Source: Gnetum montanum
Taxonomy: Eukaryota; Streptophyta; Gnetopsida; Gnetales; Gnetaceae
Direction: 5' to 3'
Assembly (NCBI GenBank): GCA_015680685.1
Contig: MNCI01023527.1
Coordinates: 131,863-195,862 of the forward strand
Length of the DNA: 64,000 nt
The notes under the pieces were generated by a model. It saw only the letters and a list, made by a program, of their open reading frames with translations, searched no databases and was not told the DNA's origin. Each line of letters begins with the position of its first letter. Position 1 is the first letter of the stretch. Positions 10,569 to 23,393 of the stretch are shown here, piece after piece. The position numbers and the translations under genes were made by a program.

Positions 10569-12110
10569 CATATGGAAAAATTGAGTCAATTAGACAATGT
10601 GGAAGATATGGAATTTTTCTGAAGGGTCTTTAGCCATAGATGATATTTGGACTATAATAATTTAGTGTTTGAAGTTCATCAACAAGACATCTTGGCAAAG
10701 AATTCTTATTGATTGTATATGAGATGGAGTGAGAATTGTTAACGTATGGTCAAATTATAAAACTTTGTGGGAAGTAAAATTGATGGTTAAGGTGTCCTAG
10801 AGGAAAGAGATGATGTGGAATTGATCATCAGGAATGAGGTACAAGATTTATACAAGTGGATCCTCCCTAAAGCAAGTTTTAGCCCTTAGTGCCCTTGTAT
10901 AACCACACCTATAACTGTCTATAGGCACTTAAGGAGTTGAATGTAGAACATACCTATTTTTCAAAACATACATGTTAGTATTTCCAAGTTGGAAAAATAA
11001 CACTATATTATACAAAACCATAGAATTATGATTGAATATACCAATGAGGTGGTATGGGATCAAAAGAAGTTGCAAAAATTGGAATGTGAGGTGTCTTACC
11101 ATAAGCATAATGAATCCTTGTATGTAATGTATGGTTAAAGTGATCATTAGCCTTTCAATCCAGGATCCAAACCAAGTTCATACCACTTTCTAGAGAAATT
11201 GCATTGTATCATTCCCAAAACTAGCAACCATAAGACTACGACAACTGCAAGAAGCATTATCACTTGGCAATATAGTTCAATGAAAGAGTTTATTAATAGC
11301 ACACTTATTTTTGAAATTTCTAAGAAGCTACCTACCTTTAGGCATGGGTAACATGTCTTTCTAATGGGAGCCTCAAAAATTTTATTCTTTGCTTTTATTA
11401 TATTTTTACTATGTCAACCTTACCAGGGGACTACCTATAAGCATGGATAACATGTCTTTCTAGTGACAAGGTAAGGTAGCACTTATTGTACTCATACTTT
11501 TCTTTTCATTAGAACTCAAGAAAATAATACAATCTTAACAATAGGATAAGACTTACATTAGTAGTCTTAGAGAATCCAAAAAACTCCCTTAATATCACAC
11601 TCTTTACATTCCCACTTGGTTCTTCACTTTTCTATCCATGTATAATGATCACAAATTTATTTTAATGTTATTGTGAGAAGAATATCATTATATCCATGGT
11701 ACAAATCTCTTATTACTGGAAATGAGTGGATGGATGACATGGTCTCATTGTATATATAATCAATCCTTCATGATTTGATAACATAAGGTAATTTTCACCT
11801 TATTGGGACTACATCTTGATTTATTCTTTTGTACATTATTAGAAAAATCAACAAAAATATATACAAGAAAAATGATGAAAATTATAGAAAAATGATAAAT
11901 AAAGAAAGAATTTGAAAATATTGAAGAATATAAAATGATTAAGAAATGAGAAAATTATAAAAGAATGAAAAGATATCAAAGGATGTGAAAAAGTAATAAG
12001 AAATGTGAAAAGATATAACAAAAAAATAACAAACTAAAAAATTAGAAAATAAGAAAATTGAAAAAATCACTTATCATTTCCTAAGTTAAGATAGGGCATC
12101 TTCCCCATGA
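10569..12110 (-). other. Non-coding segment between gag/PR and ORF2 in element B, right part
   Basis: Continues the segment at 1355-1978 across element 1. It contains the diverged conserved block (about 10850-10935: GTGGATCCTCCC, then CCTTGTATAACCACACC), which matches 6550-6640 in element 1, and an AT-rich stretch at 11860-12060. A further purine-tract-like motif (complement of TTCCCCATGACTAA, 12093-12115) lies at its gag side. No ORF worth calling. Confidence 0.6.
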
Positions 12111-12970
12111 CTAAACTCATGGAAAAGTGTTCAAAAAATGGATCCTAAGTCCCCTAGATCCTATGCTCTAGGTTTATGATTTATCATCCTTAATGATGTA
12201 GATTTTTGTTTATTATCCCATGTGACATTGATGATAATTGAATTCTAATCTTCTAGGGATATATATCCTATTGGACTACATGATTTTTTCATTTTATAAG
12301 GTCCAACTATTCTTTCTTTTTTATTCTTAAATTCAAATTTTGAATCTCCATTTCCACTATCTGTTGGTGTATGATTATGGCTTAGGATATCCTTTTGTAA
12401 GTTCTTAGTTTGGGTCATTTTCTTAGAATAGAAGTTAATAAGTAAGTCAGATGTTTTCATGCATGTCTTGGAGAATTTCATGTTCTCAATTTTTCACCAC
12501 TAGGTGTCTTTTGGTTTAGTGACCAGTATTTCTCCTTGTACACACACTTGTCTCTCCCTTTTGTTGAGGCTAGTGTAAGGATTATGTTGATGATCTAAGG
12601 TTTTGGTCTACAACAGCATCCTTCTTTATCATCAATAATGCATAAAATTCTTTGTGTACTTATGGCTCTTTTCTCATCTTCCTTAGAGATTTCCATGAAT
12701 AGGCCTCTCATTAAGCCATGTTTTCCCCATAATGATAAGAAATATCGTACCATCATTCTTCAAAGAAAATATGCTAGATAAGATCACCCATTGATATTGG
12801 TCACCACATCTTCTATCTATCCCAAAGGAATCATGGCAGATTGATCTACTAGCTCTAACCTTATGTTGCACTTCTTCAAGGGTGGTAGGTTTCATGCCTT
12901 GCATGTTTCTTGAGATATCAAGTTAACGCCAAAACTTAAGTCTAGTAGAGCCTTGCATGATGAATTTTCA
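12111..12970 (-). pseudogene. Protease remnant and downstream linker of element B
   Basis: Around 12905-12970 the minus strand encodes KALLD followed shortly by VNLISQE, the retropepsin active-site block, with the expected DSG not intact. Frame-broken remains of the same domain continue to 12683 (LIIMGKTW matches FPIIMGRAW in element 3). From 12680 down to 12111 only a degraded Lys-rich linker is seen (12245-12481). No RT motif follows, so pol was deleted here. Confidence 0.6.
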
Positions 12971-14880
12971 ATGATTTGTAAATAAACCAGATGAATTCCT
13001 AAATCTATTATTTTCTTAGGAAGTGATCCTACCTTAACCCAGTATGATACTATTTCAATTAACATGATAGTTATAAGTTTCTAAGTTGGTTGCTATGAAA
13101 GCATGGTATTTGTAGAACGATTTGTAAGATAAGGAACATGATTCAATAAATTCCTAACTCTACCAGCCTTTTCAGGACCTGTCTGAAAGAAAGGACATTT
13201 TTAAGATTCTCCTTTACTATTGCTGATATGACTTTCTCTCTTTATACTCACTACCCTAGTAGCATTTTTTTACTATGGTTGTGATGGAAGTTCTCCCTAC
13301 ATGATTGGTGGCAAGACTGGTAGTAAAGAATTGGAAGGTTGGTTTGACAAACTAGCTACTAGTTGATGTGCATAAGGATTAGGATCCATCCTTGGAATAT
13401 TGGGCCTATAATACTTTGGTGGATAATAATGAGAAGTATGTACTAAAGCATTTCCTAGAGACATTAGATGTTGGACATAATATCCATAAGGATTCAATTG
13501 ACTATATGGATATTGCTACCTTGGCAGTGGCATTTCCTATGCTTGTGGTTGTTTCCACTATTGCTAGTATTGCTATTGTTGTTGAAGATAAGCTCCTCTT
13601 GGATAGTATGTCATCTGGAAGGATTTTCTAAGATTACCATATGAATAAGGTAATCATCTTAGCATTTGGCTTTTAACAAATTTGGGATTAAGTGCATATG
13701 CCCTAGACTCTTGAAAGTGGGTCATGATAAGACAACATCCATTAGGATGTTCATATTGGCATACTTTACATCCTTCTTCTTCTTCTATATTGGAGTTCAT
13801 ACATTCTTCAACTACATCAACTTTTACTTTTTGTTTATAACTCTTCCATCTGTGATCCCTTCTCCTCCTAGTGCTTATTCTATCCTTTCTTCTACCATCT
13901 TAACAGCTACAGCAAGTTTCTCATTCACTAAGTCCCATATTTTCTCTACCTTTGTTCCTATGTCATTGACTAATTTCTAAATTGGTAGAGTCTTCTTTGA
14001 GATGACATCCTCCAAGGTTTCATCTTCTTGTTTGTCGCACATCCTAGCATCTTGTTTTCTTATTAACAAATCTTGATTATAGTCTTTAGCTAATCCTCTT
14101 TTATTTAACTCTCCTTCTTCTTTTATCACTTGTTCTATCAACCTTTGAATTCAATAGGCTATCATTTCTAATAATCTTCCTTGGGCATAGACCCTATGCA
14201 TTTCTCTAGTTTTGTTTCTTAACCCATCAATGATATGCCTAAGTTGTTTCCTCTATGAAAATCCATGGCCTAGGCATCTATGCAATAGAGAATAGTATCT
14301 TTCCATTGCCACATCAAGGGATTCATATGTCCCTTACTTCCATCCTTGGATTTTTTTTCTTAAATTTGACACTCTTGAGTAAGTTTGATACTTTTCATTA
14401 AAAATCTCTAACATGGTACTCCATCTTTGAATTGACTTTAGTTCTAAGGATCTGTACTAGTTCTTTGCCTTCTTGATGAGTGCTCTGGAAAACAACTTTA
14501 GTTTCTACTAATCACATTCAATATTTTGAAGGGCACAGGCATTGTGGAATGCTTGAAGATCGTTTTATGAATCTGCATAGTATCCACCTCAAATTTGGAA
14601 ATGTTATTCATGTCTAGTCACTTGATGCAACTATCCCTTATGTGTCTAGTTAGAATATACATTACTTCCCTTATACTAATCATACTATAAGTGGTCAAGA
14701 GGGGTTCTTCATGATTATCAGGTTCATAAGCTCTATTACAGTGATGTCTCTTTCAGTGCTCATAGTGCTCTCTCTCTTTATGCCTAATGTTGTCTCTTAT
14801 TTGTTCATACTCATCTTCTTCTTCATCAAGGTACCTTCTACAGTATTCATGCCTTTCATGATCCCTTCATCTTTCCCTAT
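12971..14880 (-). pseudogene. gag of element B, C-terminal part
   Basis: Degenerate gag interrupted by element 2. The capsid domain can be followed around 14150-14600, where the minus strand keeps the order of KYQTYS, IQGWK and a helical QGRLLEM-like block seen in the other copies. A Pro/Tyr-rich tail appears at 13297-13497 (NPYGYYVQHLMS, matching DPYGYYMQQPIS of element 3). Many stops. The N-terminal part resumes at 23389. Confidence 0.65.
14876..14880. repeat. Target-site duplication of element 2, left copy
   Basis: CCTAT, repeated at 23389-23393. Confidence 0.9.
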
Positions 14881-15614
14881 TGATGAGTGGCGAGATACCC
14901 CTACACTCAACCATATGAATACAAGCGTTTTCACGCGTGATCCAGTCGAACTCCGCAGACGAACTAGTTGTGGCACCTAGATAGTTAACCTTAGGCCGCA
15001 GTTCACTGTCTTCCCTCCTGGACTAATATTAGCTTTGTCACATATGGTTTAATCTAGAGTGAGGTGTATGATGTGTTCCTAATCTAATGATACTCCTGAA
15101 GGCAATGGAAGGTAATATTAACTAAGCTAGGAGGGAAGGGTAATAAAAAATCTAATCTAGCCTAAGTGCGATGAGCATCCATTCCTTAATCATCCGTACA
15201 CATCTTGGACCTCATGCATGACTACCACTGGGATTACCAAGTGCATGGCCTAGGTACGCTACTAGGTTACCAAGTAGTCACAATTAAATGCTCATACTCA
15301 ATTCGTACTCATTCCGCGTTCTAACGTGAATTTAAGGGTGAGAGAGACTAATTAGCAAAGCAGTAAATAGCTATTAAATAAATAAATAAACAAAGTGAAT
15401 GCTACAATGATGAATTAATCTCGATCTTTATTGCTGCTCATGTGCGTGTCCAAGTACGTCACACTCGAATAGAGGATGCCATACAATTACATTCATCACA
15501 CTACGGGCATACACTAGAAAATATTCTAACTCTGGAGGGATAAAACTGCTAGAGTCTAGCTATAATCTAAATCTATGTACACGATATCGCAGTCATCCAA
15601 AACCCAACTCATCA
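14881..15614 (-). repeat. 3' LTR of element 2, with its promoter region deleted
   Basis: 734 bp, TGATGAG to CTCATCA. Compared with its partner at 22594-23388 it lacks about 60-65 bp after 15577, including the TATA box and part of the palindromic array. Positions 15448-15577 are identical to 23161-23290. Confidence 0.9.
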
Positions 15615-15625
15615 TGCCCCCACGA
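15615..15625 (-). other. 3' polypurine tract of element 2
   Basis: The minus strand reads ATCGTGGGGGCA immediately before the 3' LTR. Confidence 0.8.
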
Positions 15626-15771
15626 TTGAATGAAAACTCGTCCTCAAGTTACAATTATTACACAGTGGATAGGTATGGGATTATTGGATGGTGAAAATGG
15701 GATAATGTCACAGTCTAAAATGAAAAAAAAATACACAACATAGATGTTCTACAACTACAAATATTTGGAAC

Positions 15772-18559
15772 TCATGTAGTTCCTAGTGGTGGTGGCTCCT
15801 CCATTGGTGCCTTCCCTTTGTCTTGTGCTCCAGGCTTTGAGGCTTGATGGAATTGAAGTATGGCCTAGAGCTTCTCCTCTTTAGTCTAAGGGTCTTGTTC
15901 CATCCATGCTAGTGTTCCAATGTTTGATGGAGTCGGCACTTTCCACGGACAGGGTAGTTGCGGAAACATTTGATTAGCTTTGACATACCAAGCTGCAAAC
16001 ACCCGTCGTTCCTCCTCATAGGCTCTAGCTTTATCTTTGTACTCCTAAAAATCTGTTAGCCATCGAGCCAAGTCCGTTGCGACACTCTTTTTTCCTTAGT
16101 AGTTGGATTTCACCACCTCAAGTTCAGAATCTACAACTTCTAATTTTTCTAATAGCTTCTTGTGCTCTACAAATTCTGCTTGGTATTTGATGTGGGTGTT
16201 TGCTACCTACTACTCGAGCTCTATCCTCGAGTGACCTGCTATTAACATGCCAAGGTTGGTATATCTAAGGTTTTCCAACTCCATGTATTCCGTCAAATCC
16301 TGAATCTGCAGGTCCCAGCTCTTAACTTCTGCTTGATGGGCGAAGGCATATGTGTCCAATACGGCCCACCAGTCAGTTTGTTGAGAACTGATAATGTTGA
16401 TCTGGGCCTTGGCCATATGAATCTCCTTCTCCAGGATTTGTTTGTACATCCCCACTTGATCCCAAAAGTGCTCCTTCAGCTTCTCATGTCGTTTACCCTC
16501 ATTCTTCCATGCGCTTATCTCAATTGCTAACTTTTGACGAATGGCGTGTACCTCCTCCATCAAGAGGGCCGATTTTCTCTGGCTAAACGACTTACGTCTC
16601 GATTGACCTGGATGAATTGTTCTCATAATTGATGAAAGTATTCATCGAGAACATTCTTTTTCTTTTCTACAGTGGTCAACCGAAGGTTGTCTACAACCAG
16701 CTGCTTGTTTTCTTCCTGTAAGGCTTTGAGTACCTTAAGATGCGCATGAGTTTGCGCCTGTGCTGTGGAGGCATCTCAAATAGCCTTCTCCTTTTCTTCA
16801 GCCACCTTTTTATTCTCTGTGGTTAGCTTTGTTAGTTGCTTAATTCTAAAGTTATCTAGCTAGTTTACAAGAACAAATTGTAGAGGGTCCCACTATGCTG
16901 CTTGTAAGGCCACGAGCTGCTCTTGTAGTTTCTACACTTCAGCTTCAGCATGCTCAGCCCTTACTTCTGTTAAGACCAGCTTCCCCTTTGTCGAAATGAG
17001 GTCTAACTGAATTGTCGTGACATCCTAAGGGATGTCAAATAGGGACATCATTACTTTCCTTGGTTGAAGCAATCGATCAAGCACATCCTCATGTTCCGTA
17101 GGAGTCATTGAAGTTCTAGCTAAAGTTTGAGCATCCCATGCTCTTGTGAGATCTGCCGATGGCACAACAGATACGTTGAAGGATTCTTTGATGTAATCAG
17201 CGACTACTTCTGCAACTCCCGTGGCATTCTGGTGTTGCATGACCACCACAGTGGATCCTTCACTAGTCTCTAACTGCACCTAGAAAGATGTCATGTTTCC
17301 TGAGATCTGTTGTGACCATCTACTTTTCGCTCCTCTTGTTTGAATGGATACTTCCCCTCTTGTGTGATCTAATGAAATCGTAGGCTGTATGTCATCATCG
17401 ATGACGCAGAAGAGGTTTGTGTCATCACGACTTCCCCAACTGACCATCTCAGCAATGGCCCTAAGATGGCTCATCAAAGGTCTGTAGTCTTGCAGTGGTG
17501 GCGACTAGTCCTAGCCTGTGCTGGGCCCTGCTTCCTGTTGTTGGCTGGGACCTGTGACTGGAGGTTGACTGGGTCCTGCAAGTTGAGTTGTAGTTGGTCC
17601 AGCCATCTGTTCTTCTTCTTGTTTTGGTCCCAACTCTCCGCCAGTGCTTTTCCTTGGAGCTGGCACCGTTAGCAATTCAGCATATGAAGCAGTTTGGGCT
17701 TTTTGGAGGACATCATTGGTGTATCCTCGAATACCAGCACGTTGGCAAAGCTTTCTAATAAAACAAGGGAAAGGCAGTGCCATCTTCCCTGTCTTTCATT
17801 CTTTGAACCGCCTCAAGATCTCTGTCAAATATAAATGAGGTAGTTTAGTATTAACCTTTTCCATCAACACTGTACATCCTCTAGCTACATACATTAATAT
17901 TCTTTTTAGGCCCTTTGTGGGGAAGAGGTGATATTTTCCAATTTTGAAGTAAATTCTCTCTTTCGTCATCAACTCACCAAATGTTTTATCTCTACCATAC
18001 GCCTTCTCCAACCAATCCTTTTGCACATCAGGGTCTGAACAGGTGGATAACTAAGCAACTTTGGGCCCTATATTCAGAAGGTTTAACACTTCCAAAATGG
18101 CCTACATAGAGAAGTCAACTATCACACCACAAATATTAACAGTGGTACCTTGCTCCCTCTTGTGCCAAAATTGGTACGTCTCTCCTAGGTACCAGGCACT
18201 ACTTTTAGAGAGGATAGGCTAGAAGGGAGACCCTGTGAGGTGATCCCTAATAACCTCAGAAGCAAACTTAGTGAAAGATTCAAAGTTCAATTCCACAATC
18301 ACCATAGCAAATGTGGACTTCTCATGGATGGCCTGAACACAATCTTGGGATAACGTGAGCTATTGTCCCTATTCAGGTGCTATAGTAGTTCCTCCTTCTA
18401 CCTGCCCGAACCATGCGGTAGGAGGTTCTTCTTGATGAATGCTGAATGATTGCTCGTCCTGTTCTTCATGTTGTCCAGTAGGACCTTGTCTTCCACCTCT
18501 CCGAGATCATTTTCTCCCACCGTGGTAGGACCTTCCTATTGTACACATTTTGGGACCAT
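15772..18559 (-). pseudogene. ORF2 of element 2
   Basis: Same extra ORF as in element 1, from the ATG complementary to 18557-18559 to TGA (15772-15774). The 2,788-bp span is not a multiple of three, and the open pieces use different frames, so at least two frameshifts plus stops are present. Good pieces: 17796-18026 (YFKIGKYHLFPTKGL), 17511-17783 (FPCFIRKLCQRAGI, then a Pro/Gln linker), 17025-17279 (EHEDVLDRLLQPRK) and 16210-16626 (long helical segment, HAIRQKLAIEISAW, IHMAKAQINIISSQQ). Function unknown; likely a cytosolic coiled-coil protein. Confidence 0.8.
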
Positions 18560-20470
18560 CTGCAATCACACGAGGTTAAGCGTTAGTAAGGTTATTTTAG
18601 AATTTAAGTTATACCTTACTACTTGCCCTAATTAATTGATTTTTTTATCTTCGTGTGATCTTGCTTGAAAGATTGTAATAATGAGTCCTATGACTTAGGT
18701 GGTTGTTTTCAATCTTAATTTCCCGGTATACCTAAGGGTTAAATGATTTTTGGGCACAATTATTCTAAGTGTTATAGCTAATTACCCTAGATGATGTCCT
18801 TTGGATGATGATAAATTCCAAAAAATATAGGCGCTTTTCGGCAAGTGTCCCTCCCCCACGACTGAGTTGAACACTCCAGGTTCAAGCAAGTTTAAACAGA
18901 ATTAAAATTGGAGTACCAACGAGCGAGATATAGTGAGAAAAGCAAGGGTCACTAAATCGCAAGTCGTAGAGAAAAATTTCAAAAACTCCCCTACATGAAT
19001 GGAAGAAATGATGCTAAGTGTTGCAGGGGGGTCACCTATTTATAGGTTTGGAGGGATGCGATATCTCATCCCTAGTGATATGAGGCACAACAAAAATACT
19101 GAATTTTTTAAAGGTTTTCTTGAAATTAACATAGTAAATTGAGGACATTAGTTATTATCAAGGGTTCTAGGGTAAATTTATTATTTCCAGAGGCACAATT
19201 AATGATGATGGTGTGGATTTGATCAATAAAAACTTGGGTGGTAAGAAAAAGGGTATGCAATGGTACATCAGAACATTGCAATTCAGAGGGATAATAGTAG
19301 GGAAAGAAAATCAATTGAAAAATTATGCTAAGGGTAAGAAATGGTGTGTGTGAGCTATGTCATAAGTGAAGATTACAAAAGATTACACAAGTGGATCCTC
19401 CCCAAAGCAAGTTTCAACCTATAATGCCCTTGTGTAACCACACTTAAAGTGTCTGTGGGTACTAGAAGGGTTAAATGTAATCCACACTAACTCCACAAAA
19501 CACACACATGTAATTATCACTGGAATGAGATGAAAATTCTATGCTACATGGGACACGAGCTACAATTACATGAACAGTGAGATGAGATGAACTATAGAAA
19601 GGGATCGTAGAGATTGGGACATGAGGTAATTGACCCAGGACATAGTGAATCTTGCATGTAAGCATGATTAAGGTGTCATTAACCCATCATTCCAAGATCA
19701 AGACCAAGTCCATTCCTCTAATCAGTGGCATCGCATTGTTTAATCCCATGATGAACAACTATGAGAGTACCATAACAACAAGGCGTACGATCACTTGGCG
19801 TTTTATTCAAGGTAGGAGTGACTTTTGTTTTATGGCACTTCCTTTTCATTTTCTTTTTCTTCTCTTTTTTTTTCTTTTTTGTCTTCACTGAATCCAGAGA
19901 AGCTGCCAACCTTCAGGCATGAGTGCATGTCTTTCTAGTGGGACCCCCTACAACAGCATTGGATTTTTGAGTGCCCTTTTGATTACTCTTACTTCCATTT
20001 TTCGTTAGATCTACAAGGATCTTAGTACAACCAGGTTGCATGATAACTCCCATAGATGTTACCAAAGAGAATCCTCAAGTCCCCTTGATGTCACACCCTA
20101 ATCATTCCCTCTTGGTCCATCCTTCTTCATTCTAGGTACAATGAACACAAAATTAATTTTAAGTTTTGAAAATGTCAAGAATATCACTATACCCTCGAAC
20201 AAAACCTCTTATTTATAGAGTGGATGAGTGGGTGTAATGGGCTCACTGTCCAAATAATTGATCGTTCAAGACTTAATAACATAGAACAAACCTCACCCAA
20301 TGATCCACATGAGTGTTTTATTCATAGACGAGATTACTTACAAAAACATAAAAAGACAAAAAACACAAAAAGATAAAAAGATAAAACAAAAAGTTGAAAA
20401 ATGAAAAATTGGAAAACAAAAATTGAAAAATTAAAGAAAAATGAAAAATATTTATTAATCCTATTTGTTA
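18560..20470 (-). other. Conserved non-coding segment between gag and ORF2, element 2
   Basis: Collinear with 5728-7592. It contains the internal PPT candidate (18848-18862, GTCGTGGGGGAGGGA on the minus strand), the internal TATA (19036-19046) with GCGATATCTC (19058-19067), the block at 19385-19475, a purine-rich tract (complement of about 19840-19885), a second TATA-like box (complement of CCTCTTATTTATAG, about 20207-20220) and AATAAA (complement of TTTATT, about 20318-20323) before the gag stop. No ORF of its own. Confidence 0.75.
19036..19067 (-). promoter_or_regulatory. Internal promoter candidate for ORF2, element 2
   Basis: CCTATAAATAG on the minus strand with the variant palindrome GCGATATCTC 11 bp upstream; same arrangement as 6200-6230. 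Confidence 0.5.
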
Positions 20471-22452
20471 TTAGAATGGGGGATATCCCTCATAGCTAAA
20501 CGATTGAGGATGGCAAGGATTAATAATTGATGACAGGGATCCTTGCATGTTGGAAGTATTCTGGCTTGGTCATATTTACCCCATCAAGTTTCACACACTT
20601 GATTATAATGAGCATAGTGGGGAAATTTATATGATGTAGTTCCCAGATAATGAGGTGACCCACTATGATATTTGGGACCGTTAGATGGTATTCAAGGATT
20701 AGGATGATGCCTCCCATGGTTGTGTTCATTGGGTCGTATGGTTGTCGGAGTGTTAGATGGTGGCCTTGATGAAGTAACATGAGGTGTTGGATTCAAAGAT
20801 AAGGGTCCACCACAGTGTTGAGCTTGTGCTAAGTTGGAGGATGTACTGGCCCCGAAATTGTGTTGTCCCTTCTTACGGCCATGTTTAAAGAAGGGGCACT
20901 TTTGATGTTGCTGAGGTTTCTCACTATTGTTGAAAGTCTTAGCACAAGTGATGTTTGTGGGTTCTTGCTATGGTGCAGACACCTTAGGAATAGTTGGTGG
21001 CACTGTGGAAGGAGGGAAAGGATGAGAATGTTGAAAGTTAGAAGGAGTATAAGGTGCACAAGGTGGGGGTTGTGTTGAAGGCATGGGTTCATAGTATTGA
21101 GGAGAATGGTACTGTGGCGAGATAAAGTGTGTTGGCCCAGTTGGAGAAACAGGATGTTGAACAAGATAAGCATTTGGATTCAGATGATATGAAGGGTGTC
21201 TCCAGTCTAGTGGTGGTCTCCCCCACAACTTGGATTGTTGCTATTATGATTGAACATAGTATCTCTGTACGAACCCTGGATGTAACGTATTTTCCCAATG
21301 CTCCTGTAAATGTAACAAGACTAGGAATTGGCCCTTGGGGTGATTGTATAGGCATATGTTGCATTCATACGTATGATTGGCAGTTGAGCTCTTATTTTCT
21401 TTATCCCTTCTTTCCAATTGTCTACTATTTTCTCCTGCTTCTTGGGTTATCAAAACTCTATCTCCGATAATATTGATAAATTCTCTACATTTTTGATACA
21501 TCCATTCCAACATCTTATTGATCTTTGCCTCGGCCTCTTCTAATTATTATTGTACTGGAAAAGATGATGTTTCCACCTTGAGATTAGTTGATTTCTCCTT
21601 TGTATGATCATGGACCTTTGTTAAGTTAAGACTTTGGTCCTGTTGATGTTTTTCAACACTCTCCCATCTAGCAATTTTTCCTTCTTCTTTTTCTACCCGC
21701 ATAATAAGCTCTTGGACTTGATGGACTCGTAGTTCGTATAGTTGACCTTGGGCATATATTCCTAAGGTCTCTCTTGTTGCATCACGAAGCCGATCAATGA
21801 TATGGTACATTAGCCTTTCCTCGAAAAACCCATGGCCTAGACAGTTGTTTAATAGTGCATAATATCTTTCTAAGGCTGTGTCCAAGGGTTCATGTTTTGC
21901 TTGTTTCCACTCTTGGATTTGTTTCCTCAAGGCTGACACTCTTGTGTAGGTTTGATATTTTTTGTTAAAGACTTCTACCATTGTTGACGAGCATCGTATT
22001 GAATTTGGTTTTAACAATTGATACCATACTTTTGCTTGGTCAACAAGTGTCATGGGAAAGAACTTAAGTTTTTGCCACCCATTATCAATGTTGTTCCATG
22101 TGTAGGCATCGTTGAAGGCTTGTAAATGTTGGTGCGGGTCTAAGTCATAGCCCCCTGAAAATTTAGGAAAGTTGTTTAAATTACACCTGGGTAGACGACT
22201 CTCTTTATGATGCCTATGAGAGATTCGAATAGCCTCTTGTATTTGCGTTAAGCTTGTAGTGGCCAGTAGGGGTTCATTGTCATTGGGTAAGTTATGCTTT
22301 CGTGTGTTGGAATGACATTGTTTCCGTTCATGTATATAAGAAACCCCCACTTCAGGTTGTGTACTCCAATCTTTATCGTCATATAGTTCGTTGGTTCTCC
22401 AATGAACTTCCTCACTAACTGTGGCATTATTATAATCTTGTAGGAGAGGCAT
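20471..22452 (-). pseudogene. gag of element 2
   Basis: Best preserved gag. ATG at 22452 (MPLLQDYNNATVSEEV) opens a 301-residue frame to 21547. The capsid domain spans roughly residues 85-240 (FPKFSGGYDLDPHQHLQAF, LVDQAKVWYQLL, YQTYTRVSALRKQI, EERLMYHI, GQLYELRVHQVQELI), followed by a charged helix. The rest is broken: 21244-21513 holds CNICLYNHPKGQ, a decayed zinc-knuckle-like motif, and 20968-21228 a Pro/Tyr-rich tail. The stop is TAA at 20471-20473. The total span exceeds a multiple of three by two bases, so net indels are present. No protease follows. Confidence 0.88.
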
Positions 22453-22574
22453 TGTTGTGGAGTTATGTGTGAATTTATGTGTGAATTTTTATAATTAATT
22501 TTTCTTAAAATATATATCGTTAATTCCTTTACAGTGACCTTGTATGATATAACTAATCTAGATAACTAGCACCA

Positions 22575-22592
22575 TCCCTAGCAATGCTGCCA
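22575..22592 (-). other. Primer-binding site of element 2
   Basis: The minus strand reads TGGCAGCATTGCTAGGGA, a decayed tRNA-Asp complement, one base from the LTR. Confidence 0.8.
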
Positions 22593-22593
22593 A

Positions 22594-23388
22594 TGATGAG
22601 TGGCAAGATACACCTACACTCAACCATATGAATATGAGCATTTTCACGCGTGATCCGGTCGAACTTCATAGACGAACTAGTTGTGGCACCTAGATAGTTA
22701 ACCTTAGGTCGTAGTTCACTATCTTTCCACCTGGACTAGTATTAGCTTTGTCACATATGGTTTAGTCCAGAGTAAGGTGTATGATGTGTTCCTAATCTAA
22801 TGCTACTTCTGAAGGCAATGGAAGGTAATATTAACTAAGCTAGGAGGGAAGGGTAAGAGAAAATCTAATCTAGCCTAAGTGCGATGAGCATCCGTTCCTT
22901 ATTCATCCATACACATCTTGGGCCTCATGCATGACTACCACTGGGATTACCAAGCGCATGGCCTAGGTACGCTACTGGGTTACCAAGTAGTCACACTTAA
23001 ATGCTTGTAACCAAGTCGTACTCATTCCGTGTTCTAACATGAGTTTAAGGGTGAGAGAGACTAATTAGGAAAGTAGTAAATAACTATTAAATAAATAAAT
23101 AAACAAAGTAAATGCTGCAATGATGAAGTAATCTCGATCTTTATTGCTGGTCATGTGTGTGTCCAAGTACGTCACACTCGAATAGAGGATGCCATACAAT
23201 TACATTCATCACACTACGGGCATACACTAGAAAATATTCTAACTCTGGAGGGATAAAACTGCTAGAGTCTAGCTATAATCTAAATCTATGTTGTGAAACA
23301 AGGGAGAGCTGCCTCTTATTTATAGAACTGGTGGCAGGCTGTGATATCACGTATGGGATATCGCGGTCACCCAAAATGCGACTCATCA
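22594..23388 (-). repeat. 5' LTR of element 2
   Basis: 795 bp, TGATGAG to CTCATCA. It keeps the TATA box (complement of CTTATTTATAG, about 23317-23327) and palindrome remnants (TGTGATATCACG, GGATATCGCGG) missing from its partner. Confidence 0.92.
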
Positions 23389-23393
23389 CCTAT
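23389..23393. repeat. Target-site duplication of element 2, right copy
   Basis: CCTAT, identical to 14876-14880. Confidence 0.9.

Larger units (their letters stand above)
14881..23388 (-). mobile_element. Element 2: non-autonomous gag + ORF2 LTR retrotransposon
   Basis: Complete 8,508-bp insertion with the architecture of element 1 (LTR, PBS, short gag, non-coding segment, ORF2, PPT, LTR) and the perfect duplication CCTAT. No protease or pol. It has the longest open gag in the window (301 aa). It is nested in the gag of element B. Confidence 0.93.
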
